Positions 38,438 through 50,361 of a stretch of 64,000 nucleotides of DNA are shown one piece after another. The stretch covers positions 445,979 to 509,978 of the forward strand of contig ML213510.1 in assembly GCA_004369045.1 (NCBI GenBank). Reading direction: 5' to 3'. Origin of the DNA: Heliocybe sulcata (taxonomy: Eukaryota; Basidiomycota; Agaricomycetes; Gloeophyllales; Gloeophyllaceae). Both the position numbers and the translations under genes were made by a program. Each line of letters starts with the position of its first letter. The stretch's first letter is position 1. The notes under the pieces are model-generated. The model searched no databases. It saw nothing but the letters and a program-made list of their open reading frames with translations, and was not told the DNA's origin.

Positions 38438-41400
38438 TCAGTAATGAGGACCCCAACCTGCGGGTAGTGTATCAGTTCCTGTACGGCTGTGGAATAACCT
38501 ATCACTTACCGGGGAATATAGTAGCAAGATTGACGGGGTCAGTGGCCTGAGCAATGAGGTCGTTCACGGTATATTCGACGCTCAGTGATTTATCCAATTT
38601 TTTCGCGACGGAAGTCAAGGCCCTGTCCGCAGCCTCGTCGGCGGATCCACTCAGCATGTCGATCCCAATATTTATGCGGGTCCCATCAGGGAACGTAGGC
38701 GCGGACTCGCCCTGCATACGTTTGATTTTCAACTCGCTCGCAGTCCTGTTGTGGGGCAGGATTATCGGCCACTCGATGCAGGGATGGAAAAGAGCGAGCC
38801 TACCATTGGTGGAGAGGGTCATACTTGAACACTTCGAGAACCGTCATGAGGACTTCCGAACCGTCACGCAGGACACGCAAGGTCTCCTCCGCGCATCTAT
38901 GAAAAACGCCCTGTGCACCAGTCATCCCCATGCCATCGACCATGTCCGCCGTCATGCGGAATGGGACGCGCTCCGGTACAGGCAAGAGCTTTCCCTACAA
39001 TGCCCGCAATCAAAAATCCCGCGATGGCTCACTACTGAACTTGCTCACCTGATCGAAAGCTATACCCAGATCTATATGAACAACTTGACCCGTGCTGTTA
39101 TCCAGCAGAATATTGGACGTATGTCTGTCTCCTAGGCCTAGAATGTGGCCCACTATCGACGTGGTAGCCACGCTCCGCGTGTAGTTCAGGCGTTTACTGA
39201 ACCATGACATGGGATTCTTATGTTTCTCCGTGAAATAATGTCGCATGACAGGTCTGAACTTTTTGCGAATTTCCATGAAGAGGGCAACAAGGGGTTCAGC
39301 CTTCCCGCCGCACTGCTTGCGCTTTGTACTGAGCTGGTTATAAACTTCCTTATGCGACATGTCTTGTGGGTGGTACCTATGGCGATTAAGCGGTTAACTG
39401 CTTGCAAACGGCGAAGGGTGGCAGCGGTACCTTATATGCGCCGCGAACAACCATGATTGCAGAGGGGTGGTGTTCTTCACGAATTGTATAACACCAGCTT
39501 GCGATGCAAGCGGGACAACCTTGTAGCCGCGGACGTTTAAGTCCCGCTTCCTTGTCTCAGTGTCTCGGCGTAGCACGATGTTCACAAGGTCAAATACTTG
39601 CTCCATGACTGCATCTTGGCGCAGATCGTCTGCGCCCTCTCCCTTGAACTATATCGCTATGAGACAGTAGCATCAAGCGGTAAAGCAAGCACTCACCAGT
39701 TGCTTGTACTTCTCGCCATCGGTGCCGATACAATTGATGATTTTAGGTAGGTTCACGCCGCCTGCCGTCTCGAAGGTCGTTTCGTAGTGACTGACCCATA
39801 CGCAATGGGAGTATTGCAGGGTAGGATCAATGGGCGTCTCCGCGGTCATAACTGGAACCTCCAGATCGCGAATTTGCCGTATAAGTAAATTATCTGGAAC
39901 CTGGAACGGCGCTTTCTGGCTTCTATCATACTTGCCGCTTTTCTTAATGGGGTGCTTAGCCCATTCTAGAGATGCGTTGCAAAGGGTCTCTATGCACTGC
40001 ATCCGGCGGCTACACCTCGTATCTGCGCGGAGACGTTCGAATATATCTGTCGCAGCGATGGCTCGATCGAGCTGGGAAGATGGCGACTCATGGCGCGACG
40101 ACTGTCTCCTAGACGTGGCCGCAGGTTGAGACTGAGACTGGGTTACAGTCTGCTCGGCTCGTAGACAGAACACTTGATATAAGCTGTGGAAAGGGTGTTC
40201 CTGGCACATCCGCATAAGCAGGAGTTGCAGGTTGACCTGGCCGCCCGTGTCACCGTGTACCTTGGAAAGTCGTGCGGCCAGCTGATGGGCCAGGAAAACA
40301 AGCTTACGAGATGGAACGCGACCAAGAGCAGAACCGACCCTTGGCTGTAGGGGCTCGTTGTCGAAATTCGCAAACCAAAGGGAACATAGTCTGATGCTTC
40401 CGTCGTCATCAAACTCGTCAGAAACTTCAAGATAACGGGAATGCATGTCCACGGCTTGTTGGAGGAAGGCATCGAGGGCGCTCTCGTGCCTTTGCCATCG
40501 TTCCTCGTCTAGTCTCAGAACTCTCTCCGCCTTGTCCTGCTCGCTTTTCAATGTGGCGAATTGAGAGGAGCCTGCTCCGAGCTTCTTCATTTCCCGTTTG
40601 CGCTGGTCGATTTCCTGCTTCTTTCGATCCATGTAGACTTTCCATCTTATAGCGTCGTCCGACCTTGAGATGGCATGATATTGTCGCTCTGCAAACATCG
40701 CGCACTGTTGGTAAACTATAGCAGCAGAGCTTTGGGAACCTGTCGTGCCACATTCAGATAAGCACGTCACTGCAGGATCGAAGTATCGCGCTAGAATGTC
40801 TGTGGGTTTCTCTAAGCACGCTTCAGATGTCCAGGATCCCTTAGTAGATTCGAGTTTTAGATGACGCAAAGCGAAGACGATTGCTTAAGGTACCTACCAG
40901 TCTTGCGAGTAATAACGCCCTGCTCTCCCTGGAGAGGCCTGCTGTTGCGGAAGGGCCGACAGACGAAGAGTCGAGCAATCCCTGTAGTACTTGCACTGCA
41001 AGCTTCTGTTCATTGTGAAGCCAGAGGACCTGAGCAAATTCTTCGGACACGTCCAAGCTAGGCGTGCTTTCCAAGGTTTGAGCTCGAGTAACGGAATTCA
41101 GGGCAACCTGTAGCTGGTGTGATTCTCGAGCAGCAGACGAAAGCCGAATCAAGCACTTCTTCTCGACTTCTATGAGAGCTTTAGCGAAGGGTGTCATCAT
41201 GTCTCCCATTTGCTCGCGCTGCTCCTTCTGCGCCGCCGAACGGAGGAGTGATACGCGTGTGGCCATTATGCTCTCTGAGTCTGTAAATCTGGATGCCATT
41301 CAGTTAAACGCTTGGACTATACCATTAGACCAAAGAAGACCTACTCGAAGCCGGAATGAATACTGTAGAATATCGACCATTGCCCTAGAGTGAGGCTTTT

Positions 41401-44400
41401 TTGCCGGACGCTCTCTTGAATTTCGGGGGTCATCCACTTGGAGACTTGGGACAAGCACATCAAGTTTCTCGTTGCGTCTCGAATTCCTACAAGGTTTTCG
41501 TTGCCGAGGCTACGGAGTCTGTCAATTTCCTCACGCAGTCCCCGATGGAGGGTGAGATCGACTGTATGCTGATCTCGTTCACGATGCACCGCACGCAGAG
41601 CTCTATACAGCGGAGCACCTTCTGCGTTGTCCTCAGTCCGGTCAGGCAGGTCCCAAGTCTCCGTCCTCCAACCGAGGTCATAATTGAACCGTGACGGTGA
41701 CTTTCGCGTCGGACATGCACTCGTCATGTCTGGGGTCGCAATAGCTAGACGGTGGAAGCCAAATGAATGCAACGATTGAACAATGCCTTCGGCATCATAT
41801 TCTCCAGCAATTCTCGCTTCAAGATTCGCACCGTGGAATTTGAACGCTTTGTCCCACTGTCGTTCGTGATGGAAGCGTTTGAGTAAGAATTGCCCTAGGT
41901 CTCGCGTCTTGATTCCATAAAAGCCATCTGGCTCATCAATCCGACTGTAAATCTCGTAAAGGATCTGCTCATCGACGGAATCCTCCCCCAGAGATGACTG
42001 TTCGACCGCAAGCTCCAAGAAGAGTAATGCTGTCGTATAGGCTCCGAACTTCAAGGCTGATCGACTCAGCAGAGTGTAGTCAAGGTCCAGCCACTTGTCG
42101 TAGGATAGTGGATTATTGCTGTCCGGAGTGAAGTACCGTAAATGAATCACCACATCCACGATAGCACGTACAGAAGATGTGTGCACATTTTGGTAAGAGA
42201 GAACTTCCCTCAGAAATTGAGATAAGATGTTCCGGGCGTCTGGATCTGGTTCATTGCTTTTGGCAGCTTCAAGAATAGTGTGAACTAGTACTGGAAGCAT
42301 CTCTTCGGCGAAATCGGTGTCGTCCAAGAGAATGGTGCGTAATTGTGCAAAGAAGGGATCCCGGACAGCCAGAGCTTGGCTGAAGAACACCGCCGTCGCA
42401 GCAATCCAAGCAGGAAAATCTGCGGACAGCTGAACGAGTGACTTCTCCGCCACAAGTTCCCGGAGATCACGGCTCACTGCGACATAGGAAGTGACCGAGT
42501 GCGCTTGCAGAGATCGCAATTCCCCCCGAACGTCCGAGGACCAATGACGGGCTTCTAAGGTGTTAGGAGCGCAAACACTGATAAGCAAACGAAGAGTACG
42601 ATAGGCACTACTAGTGCGACTAGCGGAGGCACTGTCAAGCAGTGACAGCAGGGTCAAAATTACCGGACGGTACGTCAATGCCGTTCCATAGGCGCCTGAG
42701 TCGGCATCCTTCTTTCGACCATACCGTTGGTGCCTCGACCTCAAAGTCTCCGAGCCATGCTGCTCGCTCGCGAAACTGTCGATTCGCCCTTGTGCTAGAA
42801 CTAGCAGTTCTGCGAAAGCTTCCGCGTCACGATCTTGTATTGACTCCGGCCGCGGGATGCATTCCTTCAGCCGCCAAAAGCCAGTGCTGGTGAACGGGGA
42901 GCCCTGTGTAGCACCAAGAGCGGCTCGTAGACGCCTGACTAGGCGAAACTTATTACCTGACATCCGATTATCAGCCAGGGTAGAAGAGATATCATCGTCA
43001 GCCACCATGTCATTGATTGGCGAAAGCGCAGATGAGGGCTCGCGAGGCCAGGCAGGCAGAGCCTTCAGTACTTGCGGATAAATGGACTCAGTCTTAGCCA
43101 GCATGGAGACCTGCCCTTCGATCCACTGCAGTAGATCAAACCCTAAGCGCGAGACGGCCTCGTCGTGACTCTCAGTCAGGAAGTCCTGCGCTATACAGCA
43201 GATCCGAACGATCATATCTGGAAAACGGGGATCTCGATCTGGGATTTTCTTGTATATATCGAACGCCCACTCAAGGACAGATTGTGCAGTCCTAGCAAGA
43301 TCGCTTTGGCTAAGTAGTATAGTGGCCCCGTTGATAAGGGTTCTCAGTAAAGTCGCATCTCTGAAGTGAGAGGCCTGAGTGGCAACCCAGACAAGCATGC
43401 CATTCAGTAACCGCATCTGTTCATTGACCAGTGGAGATCGTTCGATGTCAGCGAAGAGTTGATGCAGCAAGTGATACGAAACCGCTTCTGTGCGTATCTG
43501 CGGAGCGAGGCGGATTACCCAGTTGATCGAATGGAGTATGATAGTAGTACCATAGCTGGGAAGATTGGGTTCATGAACAGGGAAGTCGGCCATAGCACGA
43601 TATCGACACAGGTCTCGGAACTGCTGGACAGCCTCCTCTCCGACTGTTTGAAGAGCTTGAACAATTGCACCGTTATAGGAAGCGTCTTGATCGCCAAAAG
43701 TTCGAAGTATTGCAGCGATAATCTGATCTGCTTTTTGATAGAGATGCTTGTCGAAGTTGTGAGACTGATGCATCTCCACCACCTTGTCCAAAAGAAGCTG
43801 ACGCAGGTCATCCGCCGCAGCATTGTCATCGTTGATATGGTCATGGGTCCAGAAGACAAGTTGATGGCCCATGACGTCCGGAAAGCATTCCCAAAGACCT
43901 TGCTCGACGGTCTTCTGAATCGCTTTACAATGATTCGCAAAGAGCTTCTTGCCATGGACGATGCCAGACGCTGAGCCCCCGGCCAGCAAGTTAGTGGGCG
44001 AGAAAGCGGAAAAAGTCGCTTCTGCGCAGGCTCGCCGGTCGGCGTATCCCAGGATATGAGGAGGGAATCTAAGAACATCGAGTTCCCCTTGCCGTATTGA
44101 AAAGGCGATCTGGGAAGCATAGACTTCGAAGAGTTGCGACAGGTGAGGTAATCCCATTCTTTCTGAGACCGCAAGAAGTATAGCTTTGATATGTTGGTTG
44201 TACATGTGAGTGCCAAGGCAGGCCTCCAGGAGATGCCAGAAGGCACCGCGCCTGACAGCGGAGCTCACTACCATGACATTACCAAGGCATAGCAGTCGCG
44301 TCAGCATATGCTCGGAACTATCAACGAAAAAACTGTTAGACGGTGAGGAGCGGAATAGGGAGCAAGGGACACACCTCGCTAGGTCCTTGCATAACGAGTC

Positions 44401-47400
44401 CGTTATGCTACTATACAAAGGTAAAGGATCATATTTGTTCAGATAAGCAAACCGGAATAGCCTGGCATTGAGGATGGATGCTCTAAACCGGACTCGAACA
44501 TCGTCATCAGCTCCTAGAGTCGGCATGAGAGCAGTTGGAAGCATGCTCGCCGGCTCCTGGGGTGCGTGCGCCTTCCAGAAGGCTTGCTGAGGATCTTGTA
44601 ATATGTACCGATCGAAAAAGCACGCAAGGCGATCGCGCGTCTTCCACGGTCGGATCTGATCATTTGCGAGAGTGTCGCGAAGCCATTGACACAGCTCCAC
44701 TACTTTCGAGGCGACGCCGCCTTGTTCTGCTGATATTCCTTCATCACTGCCGTCCAGCCAGATATGTGAAGTTGAATCCAGGAATTCAATAGCCAGGACT
44801 TGGAGATTCTCGCTTCGGGAATAATGATACTGCGACAGTAGCTCTCCCAGCTTGACCAGCAACGTCTCCAGGACCGGGGCACTTACGTTCAGAATTCCTG
44901 AGCGAATACTGGAGAAGTATGAAGTAGAATATGCAAGGAATTCCACGTCGCCAGAGTCGACGAAGATATCTGATAACTCCTTATCGCGCGTGGACTCGTA
45001 GCCAGGTGATTGCAACATGGGTGCCATGCCTAGAACCAGCACGCAAGACCTGACGAGATCGAGACATGCGCTAGAGGAGTCATCCTGAGAATGATCCTCC
45101 GGCGCTCTCGCAATAGGTGTTTGCAGCCTCGAGCGCCCTTCCGCAAAATCATCCTCATCAGCCAGACTTCGCAACTGAGTAGACTTCACGAAGCCAGCTT
45201 TGGAACCCATAGTAACGCCTGCAACATCTCTTAGGCTTTTGAAGACGCCAAGAAACGCGTCTTGAACCTATGCAAAGGACGTCAGATGATGCCAGAGGGT
45301 CCCGTGCATGGCGAGACGTACGTCACTACTTTGCCAGATGAGACGGAGCAGCCGTTTGCGATGCGTCACTAGACGTCCTGAGTGGCCCTCGGAATTACGC
45401 AGCAGTCTCCTCATAACCTGTCGCTTGATCCCAGTGGTCTCGCTCGGAGGCAACATCGTCTGCCATGCTTCGTGGTCATAGATCTTTGGATTGACTGAGA
45501 CCAGAGGTTCCAGTCCTAGTATCAATGACAGCCTCTCAGCATCCGTCAATTTGCCGTCCGTGAAAAGCGGTCGGACCTGCGAAATGACCCGACACGCTGC
45601 TTGCACCGCCCTTCTATTGTTCCGTATACCGTTCATGACGAGACAGTATTCGAGACTCAGCACGGTAACCACTAAGTCCAGATCGCGTCTCGCCGTCTCC
45701 GCTGTTAGCTTGATGTTCTGCGGCGTTCCCCATTGAACTGAGACATCTTCAAGCAGCTTTAGCAAGAATGCAGACACCCTCCGCTCCCTTGCTCGAGGTT
45801 CTGTAAGTTCCGAGCTACCATGGTCGGGCTCGTTATCATTATTTGACGCGTCCTCCACGGCTCTAGCGATGTCTTTCTTGACCGCTGGGGTAGTATATGG
45901 AGGAAGGCGGGCCTCGAGCATGTATTCTCGTATAACTGAATGCTTCTCTTCCTCGACGACGGTACGCACTATGAGACAGTCGGGTAACCGTATGCGACAA
46001 TTGACATGAGCTGATTTCGTGACCCCACAGATCGTCTGCAGGAGGTCCAGGAGATCATCGACGATGTGGATCGGCACCGACAAGACTGCCCTCATGGAAT
46101 TGTCAAGGCGCCAAACTTCGATGAGCCAGCTGAGGACCTTTTCCTCCAGCTGCATCTTGTACAGTCTGATGTCCTGACTGGCTATCCTCAGGCACATGCC
46201 CAAGAATGCGCACACTGAATCGTGGGGCAAGGTCGGGCCTTGGACATCTATGTCTTTAGCCAGCGTTTCTATCTCCGATAAAATGGAGGAAGGAGATACC
46301 AGGTGCCTGGCGGCCCTCAGTATAGTGTATCCTGCGTGGCAGGCAGCACGAGAGACGGCAACGATATTGGCGCGCCGCGCAAGATGTGTCCAGATGGAAT
46401 CCCATACAACACGCTCGTCCGGTGTCCAGCTCCCTGGCCCAGTTGCCGCCTGGACATCATAGCCCTGGGCGTAGGCGACAGCGCCCAAACAGAGAAACAC
46501 CCATGACTGCGAAATGCCGTCGTCGATGGAGATGTACTGACTCAGGATGTCCATGATAGCTCGCCGGTGATCTCCATGCAGAATTGACCAGTGCCTGTCG
46601 ATGAAAAAGAGCAAGACTTGCAATCGATACGATCGGAGGGTGCTGCGTGGCTCATTCTGTATAGAGGAAAGAAGTGTCGCTAAAGGGTTTTGCACTCTCG
46701 CACGTTTGCTATTGTTCTTGGAAGGGGACAAAGACGAGCCACGCATCGACTCCGAGAGAAGCAACAGCTGCATGCAGTGTAAATAGTCTGCTCTCAAGCA
46801 CGGTAGTTAGATCCGGTCTTACCTTCTGGAGGCAGTCAGCTTGTAGCTCGAGCACTGCCCAGGTCAAAGCCTGGCTCGAACTGAATGTTGAGCCATGACG
46901 GAAAGTCTTGGCCACGAATGCTCCAGCAGCTGTTTCAGCGACGTCCTCGTCCATTGGCAGAGCCAACTGGAGCCGTATGGCCTCCAATGCGAGAGGTTCG
47001 ATACCCCGACGACTTGCCACCTCCGCATCCAGCACTTGCCATAACCTGGCCACTCCCTGCGACCACAGTGCGCCGGAGTTTGAGTCATCGTCGATGTTCA
47101 TGGTGAGGTAAGGGAAAAGCACTTTCAAGACGGCTAGCAGAATCTCCTTCATCTTCTTGTTCTTTGTCCTCATTACGTCTACCAATCGATCCCAAGACCC
47201 AACAGCGAAGTCATGCACCGCGTGGATTTTGTTCAGGGACAGATGCCCTAGAGCAGCCAAAATTGAATGGAGACAGTCGTGGTATAGACTGGAATCGGGT
47301 GGATACATGCCAATGAAACATTGAAGACGAGAAAGAACGGCGTGTGGAAGATAGCGGTGCTCTTTGGACAGGAAGGGTGCCATACTGGACCGTAGCAGAA

Positions 47401-48178
47401 TGGAGAGTATAGTCATGCATTCCACTTGCTCTGGAGACACAGTCCTTGAAGGAAGGCGTGGAGGTCGACGAGGCATCGGCTTGCGAGAGGGCTCAGGAGA
47501 AGGTGCAGGGCGCTTTTTCGAACCAGGGGCCAGGGAAGTGGCTCGCTCGTTCTCGCCCTCGCCAGAATCATGCGAAGGATCCTCGACCTCCATGTTGTCA
47601 TCACATGTGTGAAGACTTGACGGCTCCTCGTCGAGTGACTTGTACAGGTCCTCCTCCCCCAGAACAACATTGAATGCTAGTGATACGATGCGGATCCATG
47701 TGTCTTCACCAAGGTGGTCAAGGTGGGATGGCCAACTGACCAGACAACGAAGGGTTTTGACATAGTCCAATACGATAGGACTGAGAAGCGTCCCATCCCG
47801 CGAAGTCAAGGTACTTAGCAGATGGTTGAACAGGGAGTTGATGACCTTCCTGTTCATCCTGTGCACACTCCGCTCTACAAGCCATCTCACCGCACTCCCA
47901 GCGTCCTCCAGCCTACGCCGTGACAAATCTCCACCTCTAGAAGTCGATTTCAGGGCGCTCTTGTTAAGCACCTCCCTTCTCTCCATACCCACTGCGACGA
48001 AGAGTGCCTGAAACACGGCAAGCCATGATCTGCCCGTTCCATCCCGGTCCAAGTTCTCGACAGCCGAGTCCCGCTCAAAAGCGGCCTTCAGCTGCTTGAT
48101 TCCAGTTTGTCGTTCTGTAGTCTTGTTGCTATTTAAGTTTGCAAATGCTGTCTTTAGGTCGGCTTTTAGGTCTGTCAT
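38438..48178 (-). CDS. TEL1: Serine/threonine-protein kinase TEL1 (ATM orthologue)
   Basis: PI3K-like kinase that senses DNA double-strand breaks and maintains telomeres. About 2,900 residues over 9.7 kb. The N-terminus has a TAN-like motif (LNSNKTTERQTGIKQL). A long HEAT solenoid follows, then the FAT domain (for example LIEVEKKCLIRLSSAARESH). Kinase landmarks, across short 3' exons, are LRQDAVMEQVFDLVN, GYKVVPLASQAGVIQFV, GHILGLGDRHTSNILLDN (DRHxxN), VVHIDLGIAFDQGK (DLG), VPFRMTADMVDGMGMTG and VLEVFKYDPLHQW. The FATC end is YTVNDLIAQATDPVNLATIF, then PGWGPHY before TGA at 38438. The in-frame TAG at 45268-45270 is inside a 54-nt intron and not a break. Large exons (41341-45210 and 45.3-46.8 kb) and about a dozen short introns make up the gene. 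Its start region holds ACGCGT. Confidence 0.96.
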
Positions 48179-48238
48179 GAGAGAGCGTGTACGGAGGACA
48201 CAGCGATTGCAGTACACGCCACAGCAGTCGAAGACGCG

Positions 48239-48244
48239 ACGCGT
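48239..48244. promoter_or_regulatory. ACGCGT (MluI-box-like) element, TEL1 promoter
   Basis: ACGCGT 61-66 bp before the TEL1 ATG, with an overlapping ACGCGA at 48234-48239. Possible MBF site; function inferred. Confidence 0.45.
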
Positions 48245-49125
48245 GGGGGTGTGACACTAATTTGTGTGACACCAGCATGCGACGTGAGCATGTGTCACAG
48301 CTCTCAAGAAAACTTCTTCGTCTCCAACGACGACCATGTTCACTCGCTTGAATCTACTGAGCCTATGCAGGCTCCTCCTAAGTCTTCGCTTGCCCTGCTG
48401 CTATTCTCCGGGCACGATATTCTCTTTCTTTGATTGCGCACGGATTCGTGGAATGTCTGATCGATCTTTGTTGGCCTTTTTCTGCCCGAGCAGTCGAACT
48501 ACCACTCTGTCTCGGTTCTGGTGACAGGCCCAGAATGATAACTTCATCCAGCTAATCACTGGATGGAGGGGTGACTCTGAGAAGTGTGATCCTCAAATCA
48601 TGGAGGATTGTCATGGTTTTCATCACTGTACATTCTCAGCTGTATTTCCGTATCTCGTACGCAATATTATCTCCTGTCGACCGACTCATAGTTGTCGGAA
48701 TCAGTCATATTATTCTCGGTGGTCAGTTCCTCCGGAATCGGAACTTCACGCGGTCCCAGGGATGCTTCACGTTTGTCGGCGGCAAGATGCGTTCTCTTCA
48801 GGCACGAATTTTCGCGCGGATCCAGCGCCAAAATACGCTGCTAACCTTGCCGGTGGCGATACAGACTCGTTGTCCCACAACATGCCGGTTCCTGTCCTCA
48901 GTGCTATACAGCGAGAATTGGGACAGAGGGGCTGTACCATGTGGGATTTGAGTGGAGATGAGAACCTAGTATCTACCGTGCTCCTTTCTTCCACTCTAAC
49001 ATATTCTACGCCGGTCAGGCTACCCCGCGCCGCTGCACGAGGAACATGCGTCAAGCGAGGAAGGTTAAGACAACGAGTCATGCACCGAGTGCCGTCAGGG
49101 GCTAGGCGGATGATCGAGACCAGCG

Positions 49126-49131
49126 TATAAA
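49126..49131 (+). promoter_or_regulatory. TATA box of the secreted protein gene
   Basis: TATAAA 76-81 bp before the ATG at 49207. Confidence 0.5.
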
Positions 49132-49206
49132 GCGCCGTGGAATGATGGCAAAACTCATCACTTTCCCTCTCCTGCTATCCCAGAATTCCTAACGAACGTG
49201 CCCATA

Positions 49207-49937
49207 ATGGTTGGCAAGGTCTCTAGCGCGGCACTGGCGAGCATTCTCGTACTCTGTAAGCATATTTACTCGCATCCGATCTACAGGAGTTTTCCAATCA
49301 CTTACTCGATTGCATAACAGCTTTGTCCGTCCATGCACAGACGTCCCTCTTCATCCCCGGCTTTGACGACCAACCCATCAGTGCTAGCCTCATCGGTGCA
49401 GGCAGCGATGGTCGCACTACTTGGGCGATCGCGTCTGGTGCAGTGACAGGATCGGTCGACGACTCCTTCCCTGGCACCGGTAAGCACAAGCCACCCTCTA
49501 CCGGACTCCTAGTAGACACGGCTCACATTTAACAATCTTCCATAGCGACCATCGCCGAAGGCCCGAACGACGTAATACTCACCTACTCCATTGATGGGGT
49601 GGGCAGCGCCCTAGAGTCCTGCGGGTTCTCGAACGGCTTGGCCCTTTGCACAGAGGTCGCCAACTTCCAGGATGGTCTCTACACTGCGACTGAAACTGAC
49701 ACCATCAGTTCAATGCTTGTGCAATTCGCGGCCCCCACCGGCACCGACAGCTCCAGTCCCTCGCGTACTGGAGGGAGTTCTGCGCCGTCAGCTACGTCGA
49801 AAGGCTCGCAAACCGGGTCAGGATCCGGCAGCGCTGCCCCGACTTCCAGCAATACTAGCGGGGGCATGAGTCTCAAGCACCTTGCTTCCGGCGTGACTGG
49901 GGCCGTCGTAGCCGGCGCGGTCCTCTGCTTACTGTAG
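49207..49937 (+). CDS. Secreted, probably GPI-anchored Ser/Thr-rich protein
   Basis: Three exons give about 200 residues. The start MVGKVSSAALASILVLSLSV, then HAQ, is a signal peptide with a likely cleavage after Ala. The mature part (TSLFIPGFDDQPISASLIGA, GRTTWAIASGAVTGSVD) is a small domain with two cysteines (SCGFSNGLALC). A Ser/Gly/Thr-rich stretch follows, and the protein ends in a hydrophobic tail (LASGVTGAVVAGAVLCLL) after Ser/Gly residues, the pattern of a GPI-anchor signal. This architecture is frequent and uncharacterised in Agaricomycetes cell walls. Introns of about 65 and 64 nt fit in phase. No enzyme motif seen. Confidence 0.82.
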
Positions 49938-50207
49938 AAGCTGGACTTGTGGCGTGTCTAACTTACCATCTTGAGGGCGTTATGAAGGGTATTTGGGAGA
50001 AATGCCATGAGCCGTCGCCGTCGTCTCGACATTATATTACGGGTGTAACCTGGACGTTCTTTTCTTCGACTGTCTTTTCTGTATTATTTGCTGTCCTGGA
50101 AGAATGTGCTATGTTCGATTGACATGTGTTGAGTGTCTTACCTACAGGAGAGCTTGCATTGCAAATCTGTACCTGACGTTTGCCTGTCGTGCTGGTGGCG
50201 CACACGT

Positions 50208-50213
50208 ACGCGT
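50208..50213. promoter_or_regulatory. ACGCGT (MluI-box-like) element 1, PIF1 promoter
   Basis: ACGCGT about 150 bp before the PIF1 ATG; a related ACGCGA lies at 50233-50238. Possible MBF site; function inferred. Confidence 0.45.
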
Positions 50214-50257
50214 CGGGCGCCTGATGAGCGCGACGCGAAGCACGTGACTTACCCTAA

Positions 50258-50263
50258 ACGCGT
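50258..50263. promoter_or_regulatory. ACGCGT (MluI-box-like) element 2, PIF1 promoter
   Basis: Second ACGCGT, about 100 bp before the PIF1 ATG. Two copies in one short promoter strengthen the reading. Confidence 0.5.
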
Positions 50264-50361
50264 CGAAACCGCGTCGCACAAGTCCGGTGCGAACTTCTTC
50301 CCGCCTCCCCCAAGCGTCAAAACTCGCTGCTTGATATCTTGTTCGTGATCTATTTGCTGCT

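Larger units (their letters stand above)
48179..49206. other. Divergent intergenic region, TEL1 / secreted protein
   Basis: 1,028 bp. It contains the TEL1 promoter at the left and the TATA box of the next gene at the right. Plus-strand frames of 126-176 codons (48571-49130) have no family features. Confidence 0.45.
49938..50361. other. Intergenic region and PIF1 promoter
   Basis: 424 bp with a 3' flank at the left and, at the right, a CG-rich promoter carrying two ACGCGT elements and an ACGCGA. Confidence 0.5.

Noticed and set aside
45268-45270. In-frame TAG in the middle of TEL1, suggesting a broken gene
   Set aside because: A 54-nt GTACGT-to-ATAG intron removes it in phase 0, and the protein continues normally on both sides.
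48571-49130. Plus-strand frames of 126-176 codons as genes
   Set aside because: No family features, no phase-matched exons, and the region is the promoter gap between TEL1 and the secreted protein gene.
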